Shown here piece by piece: positions 11,030-22,325 of a DNA stretch of 64,000 nt. The position numbers and the translations under genes are program-made. The DNA comes from Leptodontidium sp. MPI-SDFR-AT-0119 (lineage: Eukaryota > Ascomycota > Leotiomycetes > Helotiales > Leptodontidiaceae). The notes below the pieces were generated by a model. The model searched no databases and was not told the DNA's origin. It saw only the letters and a list, made by a program, of their open reading frames with translations. Position 1 is the stretch's first letter, and each line of letters starts with the position of its first letter. The stretch is from positions 1,612,001 to 1,676,000 of the forward strand of contig JAHLEZ010000008.1 in the NCBI GenBank assembly GCA_020726505.1. The letters run 5' to 3'.

Positions 11030-11785
11030 AGGGTACTTGTCGTGAACGTGGGATGTGGATTTTCGTTGGAAGGAATTGTGAGATGCTTGTTGGATTTGGC
11101 GGGATGATTAAGAATATTTTAGGACAATGGCAAAAGGAAATCGTGGCAATATTATGAGTTTGAGTCTCGATGAAAATCTATGAAAGCCGATTCCAATCTT
11201 ACGGTTTAAAATACCTCTATAATAGATGCTACTTCGTGGCAGTCAGCTCGAGAAAACCACACCTCTGCTCAAGTACATGACTTGCCAACCAGAACACTCC
11301 AGAACACTCGACACTTGTATGTTGCCATATTGATGCCCATTCTACCCTAACAGATGCTCGGATGCTCCCTACACCACCCAGGTTACCGCACCTGCCAAAA
11401 CTGCACACTTTACCCACATAGAATACTCGCTATGCAAAGTATGTCCAGCCATCATTTAGAGGAATAGTCTTCAGTTGCCTCAGTTCAAAATGCCCGCTAC
11501 CTCCTAAATACCTAGTAACCCAGTGCGGCCCAGCAATCTCTCCAAAATCGAAACCACTCTCCACTTCCACCCTGTAACCAATCAAGGCAAGTCTCTCTCG
11601 TCGTTATTCGAGAACATGCCAGATTCAAGAAGGAGCTGTTCCGAAGCGAATGGATCAAGTTGCCGATTTCTGACGCCCTGCTGGCTCTTCGCCCTGCGAT
11701 TCCTAGGTTTCTTCGTATGGCCTATGATTTGCGTCCTTCCATTCCGTGATCCATCTGATATAGATAGCGTGTGAGCATATGCATT
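11030..11785. other. Intergenic between convergent genes
   Basis: 756 bp between the VOC gene and the MYND-like gene. The final exon of the MYND-like protein may lie in 11700-11785. No other structure was recognised. Confidence 0.45.
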
Positions 11786-12301
11786 TTACTTATTTCTTCT
11801 GAATACTCGAAGAGTAGCAAACTTACACGAGAATGTACATCCACCACAGAGTTTAACATTCGACCTCCTATCGCAATTCTCACAGCTCGTCGCCGCCGAC
11901 TCGGGAATCTGATGTTTTCCAAAGTGGTTCGTGAGATCTGATCCATAATTACTGCACCGAGGTGCGTTGCATGTGAATATCAATTCGTCGATGAGATTTG
12001 ATCCGAGGGGCGAGAGCAGAGAGGTGGCGGAGTGGTAGACTTTCGTCGCGCCCTTTCCACATACTTGACAGCTCCATGTTTTCGAGCCTAGACGGTCCGT
12101 CTTGTACATGTTGACGACATGGGTGCGGAATATCTTGTTTGGGTCAGAGGGGATTCGGCTGGGGTGGTACGCGAAATTTTGGGACGTCGCGGAGAGGGGT
12201 GCTGAGTGTGGAGCTGGGCCTCTGTAGGGGAGAGTGAGGCTCTGTGTGGCCTCGTGGCCCTCGTCCAGAGCCACCAGGGTCGCTGTTGAATTTGTAGACA
12301 T
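11786..12301 (-). CDS. Small MYND-like zinc-binding protein, 3' end uncertain
   Basis: Start ATG at 12301. The first exon encodes about 155 residues with two cysteine groups: C78/C81 in WSCQVCGKGATKVYHS with C111/C116, and C140/C143/C152/C155 in SCENCDRRSNVKLCGGC. The second group is the first half of a MYND zinc finger (CxxC...CxxC). A normal MYND finger continues with YCSxxCQ...W..H...C, but the unspliced frame instead reads into an unrelated tail and stops at 11786. A GTAAGT donor follows directly after the cysteines (about 11825), so a final exon is likely. I could not find an acceptor that gives the expected YC..EC block. A fragment reading EWKDANHRPYEET (about 11709-11747) may be its remnant. 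The last exon, or its decay, is unresolved. Confidence 0.55.
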   Translation of the reverse strand: MSTNSTATLVALDEGHEATQSLTLPYRGPAPHSAPLSATSQNFAYHPSRIPSDPNKIFRTHVVNMYKTDRLGSKTWSCQVCGKGATKVYHSATSLLSPLGSNLIDELIFTCNAPRCSNYGSDLTNHFGKHQIPESAATSCENCDRRSNVKLCGGCTFSCKFATLRVFRRNK

Positions 12302-13643
12302 TTTTTGCTGGGTGATGTGTTCGGACGCTGACGCGAACGAAATCGAAAGTCTACAAATATTCGGGTTGTGCCAATCACGTGACCGATATCCGAATTTGGA
12401 TGTTGACATTGTGGATTGGAAGGTGTGATGGTGAGACAAAGAAAGGGCTGCGGTGTCATGTTTTAATGTGATGTGCCTGCCTAGGCGCAGAGATGGTTGT
12501 CTATAATACTTTAAGGTAGAGAAATGGAAGCAATGCCTGTAAATAGGCAAGCCAACCAGCTTATTCTTGTTGATTAATCTTGGGACATTTCGGTTCACCA
12601 TGAGCGTTCCACCGATTCATGTTGAAACAGTTAGACTTGATTCTGGATTTCAACATCGCTATCTGCTACCCGAAAGAAGAGTGCTGTAACGGTAAAACCG
12701 ACCAGTTTGATTGTCCGACTTTGGATATAGACGAATTGAATCTCGATACTGCCATTGTGACATTGTTGACTGGAAACAATATCAAACAAAATTCACAAGC
12801 ACTCGCAGCGCTGAATTCATCCAAAGCCACGATCTGTACTCACTTGGTCCTAGATATTCTGCCCTTACCTGGGGCACTCATCCTTCTCTGCATAGATACC
12901 TATGGAGTCTTCGAAGTGAGGAACCCCAAGGATCCTGCAAGTCGAAGAGCCGGATATCGATTTAATTCTGGATCTTCCTAGCCCCTGAGTCGAGAAAATA
13001 GAAATGCCGTCAGGGAATATCGTGGATTGGGCTATGCACCGCGTCGCGTGTTGGGATGGCAGCTGGATAAAGTGTTTCCAAACACCTGGGATATTATGCG
13101 AGACCTCCTGTAAGGTCTCGCCTGTCTGCCTACACCATCATTATCTTGGGTATTTGACGAAATAGGGGAAGCGAACACGTACTTTGTATCATATAAATGA
13201 CGACAAGTACCTTCATAAGAAACGCTGTATTATGCCGCGGGACGGGGCAATTTACCAGGACGTTGGACCCATCGTGGCTTCTGAAAGATCTCCCATGCAG
13301 GAAGGGGATGTGGGAGGCGATCGTGATTTTCGGCATGGATTTGATGATACACTGGCGACGGAGACGACGGGTTATCGATCTGGAGTACGATGTACTTCGG
13401 GAAGCTGAGTGGGCGGGGTGGACGATGCGACGAGAAAAGCATTGTTTCATTATGCATTTTGAGGACGACGTCCCTACATGCATCACCCTGTTTGGAGCAA
13501 GGAGATTCCCTCCCTCCTTTTAAATAGTCTGGCTAGCCGCTACACCTAGACACTTGAGAAAGGTAAATGGTTTGAGGAAGAAGGAGAGACATAAAGATTC
13601 CAAAAAGCGAGGCTTCTGTTGATATTCTTTCTTGTCAATCTCG
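12302..13643. other. Intergenic before alpha-actinin
   Basis: 1342 bp. It holds a CACGTG palindrome at about 12387-12392, just upstream of the MYND-like gene. A 120-codon frame at 12619-12981 and another at 13197-13523 have no recognisable domain and look like chance frames. No RNA gene was seen. Confidence 0.45.
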
Positions 13644-16185
13644 ATGTTGATGTCAACTATGGATCTTGGATTTTCAGGGGCTCGCGAAGGGGCGATCACG
13701 CCCCCAGCATCGGAGGATGGGGACGCCGCTGCTGCTGGTTGCCCGTCCAGCATCACGGAGCCACCCGCGACCCCTGAGCAAGTAAACAAGAGCATCGTCA
13801 CTCCTCCTTTTCCACCGTCACCACCTCCAAGCATCAAAGCACGTCGCGATCGCTCGTCACAGCAGAAAGAAGCCAACCGTTCTAAACAATTCACTACTCG
13901 CCTACAACGCAGTGCTACCATCAGCGGAAACAACAGCGATTTATTAGGTCGGAAGAAAGGGCGGGGATTCAGACAAACTTCCAGTCTACCAGCAGACCAC
14001 GGATTGAAGGCTATTGAACCGCCGCATGAGCAGGCACTTACTAAGATGGCATTTGCGGAGCAGCAGCAATGGATTACTGTTCAGCAGAAGACATTTACGA
14101 AATGGTACGTCGGGAAAGGGGGAAGTGGGCGGGGATTGTGTTAACCAGACTTCCAGGCTGAATACCAAAATCGAACCAAGAGCACTGGCTGTGGTAGATC
14201 TAGTGAAAGATCTCAGCGATGGAGTGAGAATTCCAACTATATCAAGCAGAGAATACTGCTAATGCAGTCTTCAGGTCATCTTAATCCACCTCCTCGAATG
14301 CCTCTCGAACGAATCCCTGGGTCGATATGCAGCGAAACCCAAACTCCGTGTACAACGATTCGAAAATGCGAATTTATCCCTGGACTTCATCAAATCTCGA
14401 GGCATACAAATGACGAATATTGGTGCTGAGGATGTAGTGGATGGGAATAGGAAGATTATTCTGGGCCTGATTTGGACCCTGATTCTACGCTTCACGATCT
14501 CGGATATTAACGAAGAGGGTATGACTGCAAAAGAGGGTCTGCTACTCTGGTGTCAAAGAAAAACGGCATGTTATGACGAAGTCGACGTACGGAATTTCAC
14601 AGATAGTTGGAATGATGGCCTAGCTTTTTGTGCCCTCCTGGATATCCACAGGCCGGATCTGATCGACTACGATGCGTTGGACAAGAATGACCACCGTGGG
14701 AATATGCAGCTAGCATTTGATATTGCAAAAGCTGAGATTGGTATCCCCGACCTGTTGGATGTGGAGGATGTGTGCGATGTTGCCAAACCAGATGAACGCA
14801 GTTTGATGACATACATTGCATACTGGTTCCACGCCTTTTCACAGATGGAGAAGGTCGAGAATGCAGGACGACGAGTAGAGAAATTCGTCAACAACATGCA
14901 AGGTGCTTGGGAGATGCAAAGCAATTACGAGAGAAGGATGAAGGCGCTGTTGAAGCAGATCCACGAGCAAGGATTGAGGTGGGAAGGGGCTAAGTTCGAA
15001 GGCACATACGTTGATGCAAAGAAGCAGTCTGCGGAGTTCAGTGCATACAAAAGGGGGAAGAAGAGGGAATGGGTGGCGGAGAAGAGTGATCTGGCTGCCT
15101 TGCTAGGCAATATCAAAACGAAAATGAGCACATACCGGTTGCGGCCGTACGATCCACCAGCGGAATTGAGACTGAGTGTCTTGGATAATGAATGGGCGAG
15201 TTTGATGAGATCAGAAATGGCAAGGGGGCAGTTAATAAATGAGACTATCAGAGAGTATGTCTTCTTCCTACTCGGTTGACACCTTGGCTAACCATCTTCT
15301 AGTATCAAGAACGCACTGCGGAAATCTTTCGCAGACAAGGCCAACGATTTTGCACTCGCTCTAAACACCATGCAATTAGCTATATCAGGACTTGAGGGCG
15401 ATGTCGAGGATCAACTTACACATGTCCGACGATTGAACGAGAATTTGTCACCCATGAATCAGTACCTCGAGAAGATCGAAGAGGTGGACCGGAAATGCGA
15501 GGAAGCAAATATCGAAGAGAACGACTTCACAACCTACACTTACGATGAATTATGTTACGAACTCAGTTTGGTCAAGAACTCCGTTTCTAAGAAACTTGCT
15601 TTCCTGGACAACCAAGTTGTTGCACGTAATATGACGAATCTAACACCTATCCAACTCGAAGAATTTGAAAGTGTGTTCCGACATTTCGATCGAGATGTCA
15701 CGAACAGTCTCCAAGAGCTCGAATTCAGCGCTGCTCTGGCATCCCTAGGCCTAGTATTCAGCGAAGATGAAATGCACGATTACTTCCTCGAGACGTCCAA
15801 CGGTCGAGACTACGTTACCTTTGAGCAATTCATCCGCTTCATGGTCGACGTAACCGAGGACCAAAACACCGCCGAGCAAGTCTTCCAGAGTTTCCGCGAA
15901 GTTGCAGATGGCAAACCTTACGTTACGGAAATGGATTTGAGACATAGTCTCGTGCCCGACGATGTTATTGAAAAACTCACTCAGTTCGTTCCACTGCATA
16001 AGGGACCCGATCTCCAGGAGGACAGAGGCATGCCGCAGTATGACTATATCAGCTTCATGGACGGCCTCCTCAGCGGACCTGAAGAATACGAAGAGCCCGC
16101 CGCTCTCTCGGATCTCCCCAACGGGAGGAGTCCACAGAGGGCAAGCACAGGCGCAGCTAGTGGGAAGGCGAACGGATATCATTAA
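13644..16185 (+). CDS. ain1: Alpha-actinin-like actin-crosslinking protein
   Basis: Four exons: 13644-14104, 14157-14223, 14275-15254 and 15303-16185, giving 796 aa. Two further in-frame ATGs (13650, 13659) make the exact start uncertain. A proline- and serine-rich extension of about 140 residues precedes the actin-binding part. The first calponin-homology domain begins with the actinin signature QKTFTKWLNTKIEP (residues about 145-158); the second starts at about residue 260 (KEGLLLWCQRKTACYDEVDV) and ends near YWFHAFSQ. Two spectrin-like helical repeats follow (about 370-620). Then comes a C-terminal calmodulin-like part with an EF-hand loop in FRHFDRDVTNSLQELEFSAAL. The loop keeps acidic positions 1, 3 and 12 but is not perfect, so calcium sensitivity is uncertain. 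Fungal alpha-actinin bundles actin at the cytokinetic ring and in the hyphal tip. The C-terminus, rich in S/G/A, is short. The gene borders the gene desert on its 3' side. Confidence 0.93.
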
Positions 16186-17578
16186 AGCAAACTACATTCA
16201 TTTCTCATAAAGAAGGAGCTATGGAGTGAGTTTTGCATTTGGAACGTAGCGTGCCTGGTCATTCAGCATTTGTTTTTTGCGGTGGGGTTTAAATGTTTGC
16301 TTTCTTGGGATGGATGATATTGCATGCATGGTCTTGGACTTGGACTCGGTTTACTTTTGGCATGAGGGTTTCGCTGGGTGGGGAGGGCGTGTATACAAAT
16401 TTGATTCTTGATTCTTTAACAACCAGAAGATCGGGTCTGGTCGGGTTGGGTTGGAGTGGGTTGGGTTGCGTGGCTAGATAGTATATCAATAGAATGAATG
16501 ATACCATTAACATTATCCCGCTCTTCTGGGCCCATCTGGAAGTGATGGTGAGCATAAAATGACTCTCAAATGTGGGCTTGTTACTGGATGGTTCAGCAAG
16601 GGAGTCTATTCATTATTTCTAGAGGAAGAGCTAGAACTGTTCGCCCGGAAGGGTATACAGACATATCGTCTCGTAGTATCATTTTTTCGTCTCCTATCTA
16701 TCTCCTATTAATGCTCATCTCCTCCCATCTCATTTCAACTCTTCCTTCAGAATACAAAGGATCATGACCAGCTAGGCTTCTAAAGTCTCTGGAATTTCCT
16801 AGATAGCCAGGATAGCCTGGATGTCCTAAATGCCTTGCAGATGCTAGCTCTGAATATCACATTTCCTTGGTTTTCACAGATGGTAACTCTGGAATGGCTT
16901 GCATTCCTAGAAAGACGTATGTAAGCTTCGTCACTCCCAGCGCTGGGAGTGCACACAGAGCGCCTCCCCTTAAAACAGGAGAAAGTGCCCACAAGCTTCT
17001 TCTCGTCCTTTGCCTCCCTCCCTTTACCAACATCCCAAAATCCCCCAAAAGGGGAGGGGGAAATAAAGGACAAAAAAGTGACCCACAATGTTAAGATCCA
17101 CAAGATCAACCCTCGATGATTCCTCATTCGGAGGGGAGCCTCCATCATCGCAGACACTCTACAGGCTCGACTCAAGCCTTCTTTCCCAAGTTGTCATGAA
17201 GAGGGAAGAGACGTTCGTTCTATCTATCTAGGTAGCCACAGTGCCCTGCCTCAGATCTTGATGTGAGATAGGCCACATACATGGATGTGAAGCTACCTAG
17301 GCTAGGTAGGTAAACTTGCTCGGCGGCGATGGCTGGCCGGCTTCAGATCTCGATCTTGAGAAGAGGACTGTGTGGTGTGATATATGAGTAGTGTGAGCGG
17401 GTGTGACGTTGACTGAGCGAAGGGCTACAGCTGTGCGTGGTTGGGTTAGGAGTTTGTGGTTATTTGAGTCGGTGAGGGCGTTGGGGAAGTGGATGTTTGG
17501 GTAGCTAGGTGCCAGGAGTGTGACTGATGTCAAGGCAGCACCTGAGCATCCGCTTGCTCTTTCAGTGGAGTAGTTTCC

Positions 17579-17600
17579 AAGTAGGTAGGTAGGTAGGTAA
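17579..17600. repeat. (TAGG)n microsatellite
   Basis: Five consecutive GTAG/TAGG units, the longest run of a motif that recurs across the desert (17221-17236, 17293-17314, 17926-17937, 21446-21465, 22277-22325, 24595-24620, 28852-28864, 31238-31250). Confidence 0.8.
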
Positions 17601-19722
17601 AAGTACGTATTGATGCGCACATGCGACATATCCTCAGATGCAGCTGACGAAGACCGGACCGACTCTCCATGGACTAACTGATTTCCCGTTTGGGAACGAA
17701 CGAGGAGCGAGCCTGCCAAAATCAGCATTTCCTTTCCTTGCCCGACCCATGCTTCATCTCCCTCCCTTCGGCCATCAAAAGCCAGAATGGCAGCTTCTAA
17801 TTCAAGCACACATTCAGCAGCTGCTATTTGGCGCAGCCGGAGTTCAGTCACTCTCTCAATTCACGGTCTGTGAACTAACTCGGACTTTGGAAATACCAAG
17901 CCTGAGTTTGCGTGCCAGATGGTAATAGGTAGGTACCGCTGGTGTGCAGACAGTCAGATGGAAATACTTCTGATCTGTCGACTACCATATGGGAATACCT
18001 CTCTCTGCTATGTCACTTGTCCGCAGCGCTGATGCTCGAGATGAGTCTGTGTTTGATATGATTCGGTCGTGCTTTGTAGCGATCTTGACTGGTGTTCATA
18101 TCAGCGCTCCATTTTAGCGCATTTTCTCTGTGTGGGCTGGACGGGAATGTACATTTACACATGTCTCTCGTCCTTGGTTGAGAACCTGGAGAGACTCGGC
18201 TCTTTTTTTTTTTTGGCGAACAGCTTCTGTTCAAGGAGAAAATAGCACGAAGTTAATTTTTAGAAGGTCTCCCCGGAGATTTGATCGTAGGTGGTGATCA
18301 TGGAAGAGAGTTCCACTCCAAGTATGTCCAACCCCCTTCGAATGAAAGAGGGATATTTCGTTCTTTCCTGGTGTAGATTCGCTTGGTTGTTGAATGTCAA
18401 CAAGCCAGCTCGCTTGCAGAGGCCCTTGGATTGCATCCACCGACGACTGCTGCAATCTGGCTCGTGTCTGACTAGTAAAACATCCATGTGGAAATCCACC
18501 GATAGCAGCCAAGCTCATGGTATAATCTTTCTGGTTTGGATTTGAGCGTCTGAGCAGCCGATTGTTTGGTCGATCTGGCCTGGTATTTACATTAGTGACT
18601 GTCTACAGCTTTTGGAGGGAGATGACTGGGACTGTAGAGACAGCGCGAAGAGTCTTTGGTGCTCCAATTCCATTTTTGTTGCTTGAATAGAACGCAGAAT
18701 CACTTTATACTCCGTAAGCATATTAGGAGATTAAATGCTTCGATGTTGGTGCGAAGTTTTCGAAAAGAAAATTCATACAGTAGCTTTGCTAGCGTAGTCA
18801 GAATTCCAAAATGTGAGAAAATCAAGCCACACATATACAGACACATCAATTTAGCTAGTCTGGTGGATATACTATGAGTACTTTGAAGGTATATGAATTG
18901 ATTTCGACTGGAAGTGCACAAGGTTGGCGGCTGAACAGCGTAGAAAGCCGACATGAGAGTGCGAGGTAAAGATATCGAAGTAGTACTTTATTTACCATAC
19001 GGTAAATCCGAGTGTCTCAGCGGGGAAAAATTATAGTACGAAGGAATCTTTTTGTTGTCATCACCGTACAGAGTGGCCTAGACGGAAACTGTCTTGTATT
19101 TGATCTCCTTTAGAATCTTCTCGCTTAGCGACCCTCCCCCTTTCAATCCCAGAATAGTGAAGAGCAGGAATCGTCAAGAAACGATGCATATTGGAATGTA
19201 AAAAGCCCCAAAAGAATCATTACCATGATTGTGACAGATGTTTATCGAAAAGGTATCGTAGATCTTGCGAGGATTCAGTCTTCAATCTAGAAGTATTTTC
19301 AATCGATCGCGGCTGAGAGAACTTTACAAATGGTGAATTACAAATGAAGATGCTCTTGAGATTAGAGATGAGGCTAATAATATGGTGTCAATGTATAGAT
19401 TTACGAGCCGGTAGATCAAGACTGTCGAGATCGCTCAGATATTGCTTTGCAAAGAACAATTTCAGACAGAATCTCGCCGTCTCAACATTTTCACAACATC
19501 ATTGAGCAACACGGGTGCGCCGAAGCCCCCAAATTCTCGCTGGTTCCTGAATCTCTCTCCGTACACCAGAATAGAAACATAAGCCAATAACGGGATCAAA
19601 CACATCTCTCGCTCTTCCCGTCACAGAATAACCACCTAACAGCCACACTCCCAACAAAACACCAGAACCATCTCCTCAAAACACATACCACGAGACATAA
19701 ATACATCTTCATCAACACATCA

Positions 19723-19866
19723 ATGCCATTCTCGCCTCAAATCCCCCTGTTTAAACCCATCCCCAGCCTCGTGCTGGCTGCCTTGCAGTCAACCTTCGTG
19801 TCCGCCTTACCTACCCCTTCCGCGTCCCCAAACATACGAAGCACGAGAGACGGGCCTTACGGATAA
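19723..19866 (+). CDS. Candidate 47-aa small secreted peptide
   Basis: An ATG frame of 47 codons with a signal-peptide-like N-terminus: a hydrophobic run LVLAALQSTFVSA followed by LPTPSASP, a plausible cleavage at SA|LP, and a short mature tail ending STRDGPYG. The 70 bases before the ATG are A/C-rich without an upstream ATG in the last 40 bases, like a genuine fungal leader. There is no cysteine, so it is not a typical effector, and no family is recognised. A frame this short with a signal-like start can arise by chance. Without transcript evidence it remains a candidate. Confidence 0.25.
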   Translation: MPFSPQIPLFKPIPSLVLAALQSTFVSALPTPSASPNIRSTRDGPYG

Positions 19867-22276
19867 AAGTATGCACGAAACACGCTCGCCATCAAAACAA
19901 CACGCTCTCCTCATTAACCTCACTATGCTATGCAAGACCCTACCACGGTTACTCATCACCAACACATCCACATCCACATCCCCTCACTTATCCAAGTCCA
20001 GACCAGCGCAAGAGTCGCAAGTAAAGGGGGAGGACTACCAAGAACGGAAACACTAACCAATTACCCATCACTTCCCAAAAACACGAACGTCTCGACATGT
20101 GAGAAACGCACACGATGTTCATTTCATTAAATTCGTAATGCATACCTATATCTGCCTACGCACGTACGTTGATCCGTACCTGCCTAGAGTTACAGTCAAC
20201 TAGTTCACGTATGCCGTTCCGGCCGTTCTTTCATCCATCCAGCCATCCATTCATTCGATGAAAGAAAAACTTCCTTCCTTCCCCTTACCAGTGCGCCTCG
20301 CCCCTCGAACGTCTCAACCAACCCGCTTGCTTACTCTTTCCGCTCCAACACCTCTCCCGTGATTTCCCCTCACGGCTCCGGAATGCCTCGTCCAACCAGC
20401 CGCTCAGAGATGGAGTTAAGATCCTTACTTCTTCAACTATTGCAGTGTATGCAATTTAATGTAATGTGCTGTGCTGTACATCTGTTGCTGGCCACAACAC
20501 GGGTGCGACAGGTCAAGTCAGGTCCATCCATCTCGCATAATCCTCACCAAGATTCGATATTTCAGTCTCGGCCGTCTCCTTCCTCCCCTCTTCCCATCCA
20601 CCCCCTTACTATCCTATCATAAACCATCTATCACACTATATCACACATCCTACTCCTCGAACCATATCGCGGATCAGAGACAGGGGAAGAGACGAGTGAG
20701 TGAAGTGATATAAAGTAAGTAGCGGCTCGGAGAGAAAGAAAGAAAAATATGCACATCACCTGCACTGCATCGAACGCACCGCATCGCATCACGAACTATA
20801 CTTGGCGAGTATTATGAACGGGATAGAATGTCGACTACCAACCAGCTCTCCCCAAACTTTCCTTCTATGACTCTACTCCACATCATATCACATCACAACT
20901 GGAGCGCCCAGCGGACAAGCGGATGGCTGGCTGGCTGTATACCACCCCATAACCCATATACCGCACCCGCATTCAGGAACAACAACACCGCCACCACTGG
21001 GATCAAAAATCCGGCGGGCACAATTCCTTCCTTCCATGAATTTCAGCGCGTTCCTCGCGTTCTATTCCACGGGATGGGAGTTGAGTGGATGATCCGCGAG
21101 CGGAGCAGGAGTGATAGTTAATATAAAGTTGTCAGTCGGGGAAGAGCCTTTCAGGCCTCCTATTGGAAGGACGGCCCGGTAGCCTTCCTGATCTGGTCTG
21201 AGTGATGAGTAGAGCAAGGTATGGTATGGCAAGATAAGGCAAGGGAAGGAAAGGTATGAATGGATGTGCTGGTGTACTAATGTACATGCTTGCTCGTCTG
21301 ATCTCTAGAGCTTTCTGATATATACATGGTGCAACAGCAGCTTCGTTCTGTACTAAGCGTGCTGCGTGCATAGCATGACATGGCATGGTATGGGATGGCA
21401 GTAGTGCGAAGAAATGTGCCGGTGATAACCACGAGGATTGCGGGACTAGGTAGGTAGGTACCTATCACTCGAGGAGTGGGAGAACACTAAATCAGGTAGT
21501 TAGGCCATACCTTTAGTGATGAGAAAGAAGACTGGGAAAACAAGGCACTACTTTCCTAACCGCCAAGAACGTACTCGAGGAGCGGAGCTACATGTGCGAT
21601 GTGATGGATTCGATATGCACACCGACTAACTTCGACAAACCGGCTTGCTTGCTTGTACTAACTGATATCCCTGTACCGAGAAGCTATACGTCCTCGCGTT
21701 CCTGATCCACAATGAGGAAGTATCACGCTTGCTTTCCTCCTCTCGTGATATCCTATGATATGTTATGCGCGGCTAAACGGGCCCCCTGATTTGCTTTTCC
21801 AGCCACATACCTGGCTAAGTGAATGACATCCTGACATACTGACTGGCTGACTAGATTCTGGTCCGTTACATGGCAGCTGTTTTGGCTTTTGTGTGGTACA
21901 GGCTTAGAGGTATGAACGAGATACGAGGAGACGACAGGAGAGGAATATCATGCTTACGTGCCGCAGTGGATTGTGGAGAAAGAAAGAAGGAGGAGACAGC
22001 GTGGAAAGAGCGGAGCGTTTGGCGCCGGGGAGGGTAGAGGAGGGAAGGAAATTAAGGCAAGGAAAGGCAAGGGACGGAAGGAGAGGGATAGTAAGAAAAG
22101 AATGGAAGGAAAAGATACAAGCTACAAACTACAAGCTACATGTGAACCTAGCTCTCCTGGCCTAGATATCTGGAGCTATATTGGTTAGCGAGTGACGGGA
22201 GAGGTTTTAAGGTTAATGAAGAGAACTATATGACAGCGGGAAGATAGATGAGATGGAGATGATTTGCACAAGGGCA

Positions 22277-22325
22277 AGTAGGTAGGTAGGGCTACCTGCC
22301 TGGGTAGCTCTAGCTAGCTAGCTAA
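22277..22325. repeat. TAGG/AGCT-rich simple-sequence cluster
   Basis: Three GTAG units, then GGCTACCTGCCTGGGTAG, then three TAGC units, forming inverted halves (TAGGTAGG against CTACCTG). It could fold into a hairpin. Confidence 0.6.

Noticed and set aside
12619..12981. 120-codon open frame
   Set aside because: No domain and no convincing promoter; it looks like a chance frame in an intergenic region.
13130..13523. Overlapping frames on both strands just upstream of alpha-actinin
   Set aside because: Both are short, antisense to each other and without recognisable features; the region more likely holds the alpha-actinin promoter.
17297..17851. 184-codon minus-strand frame in the desert
   Set aside because: Composition follows local simple repeats (YLPTYLLG from the TAGG microsatellite) and there is no domain.
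17579..22325. TAGG-rich repeats as telomere-like sequence
   Set aside because: Units are TAGG/TAGGTA, not TTAGGG, and they occur inside a chromosome arm between ordinary genes.
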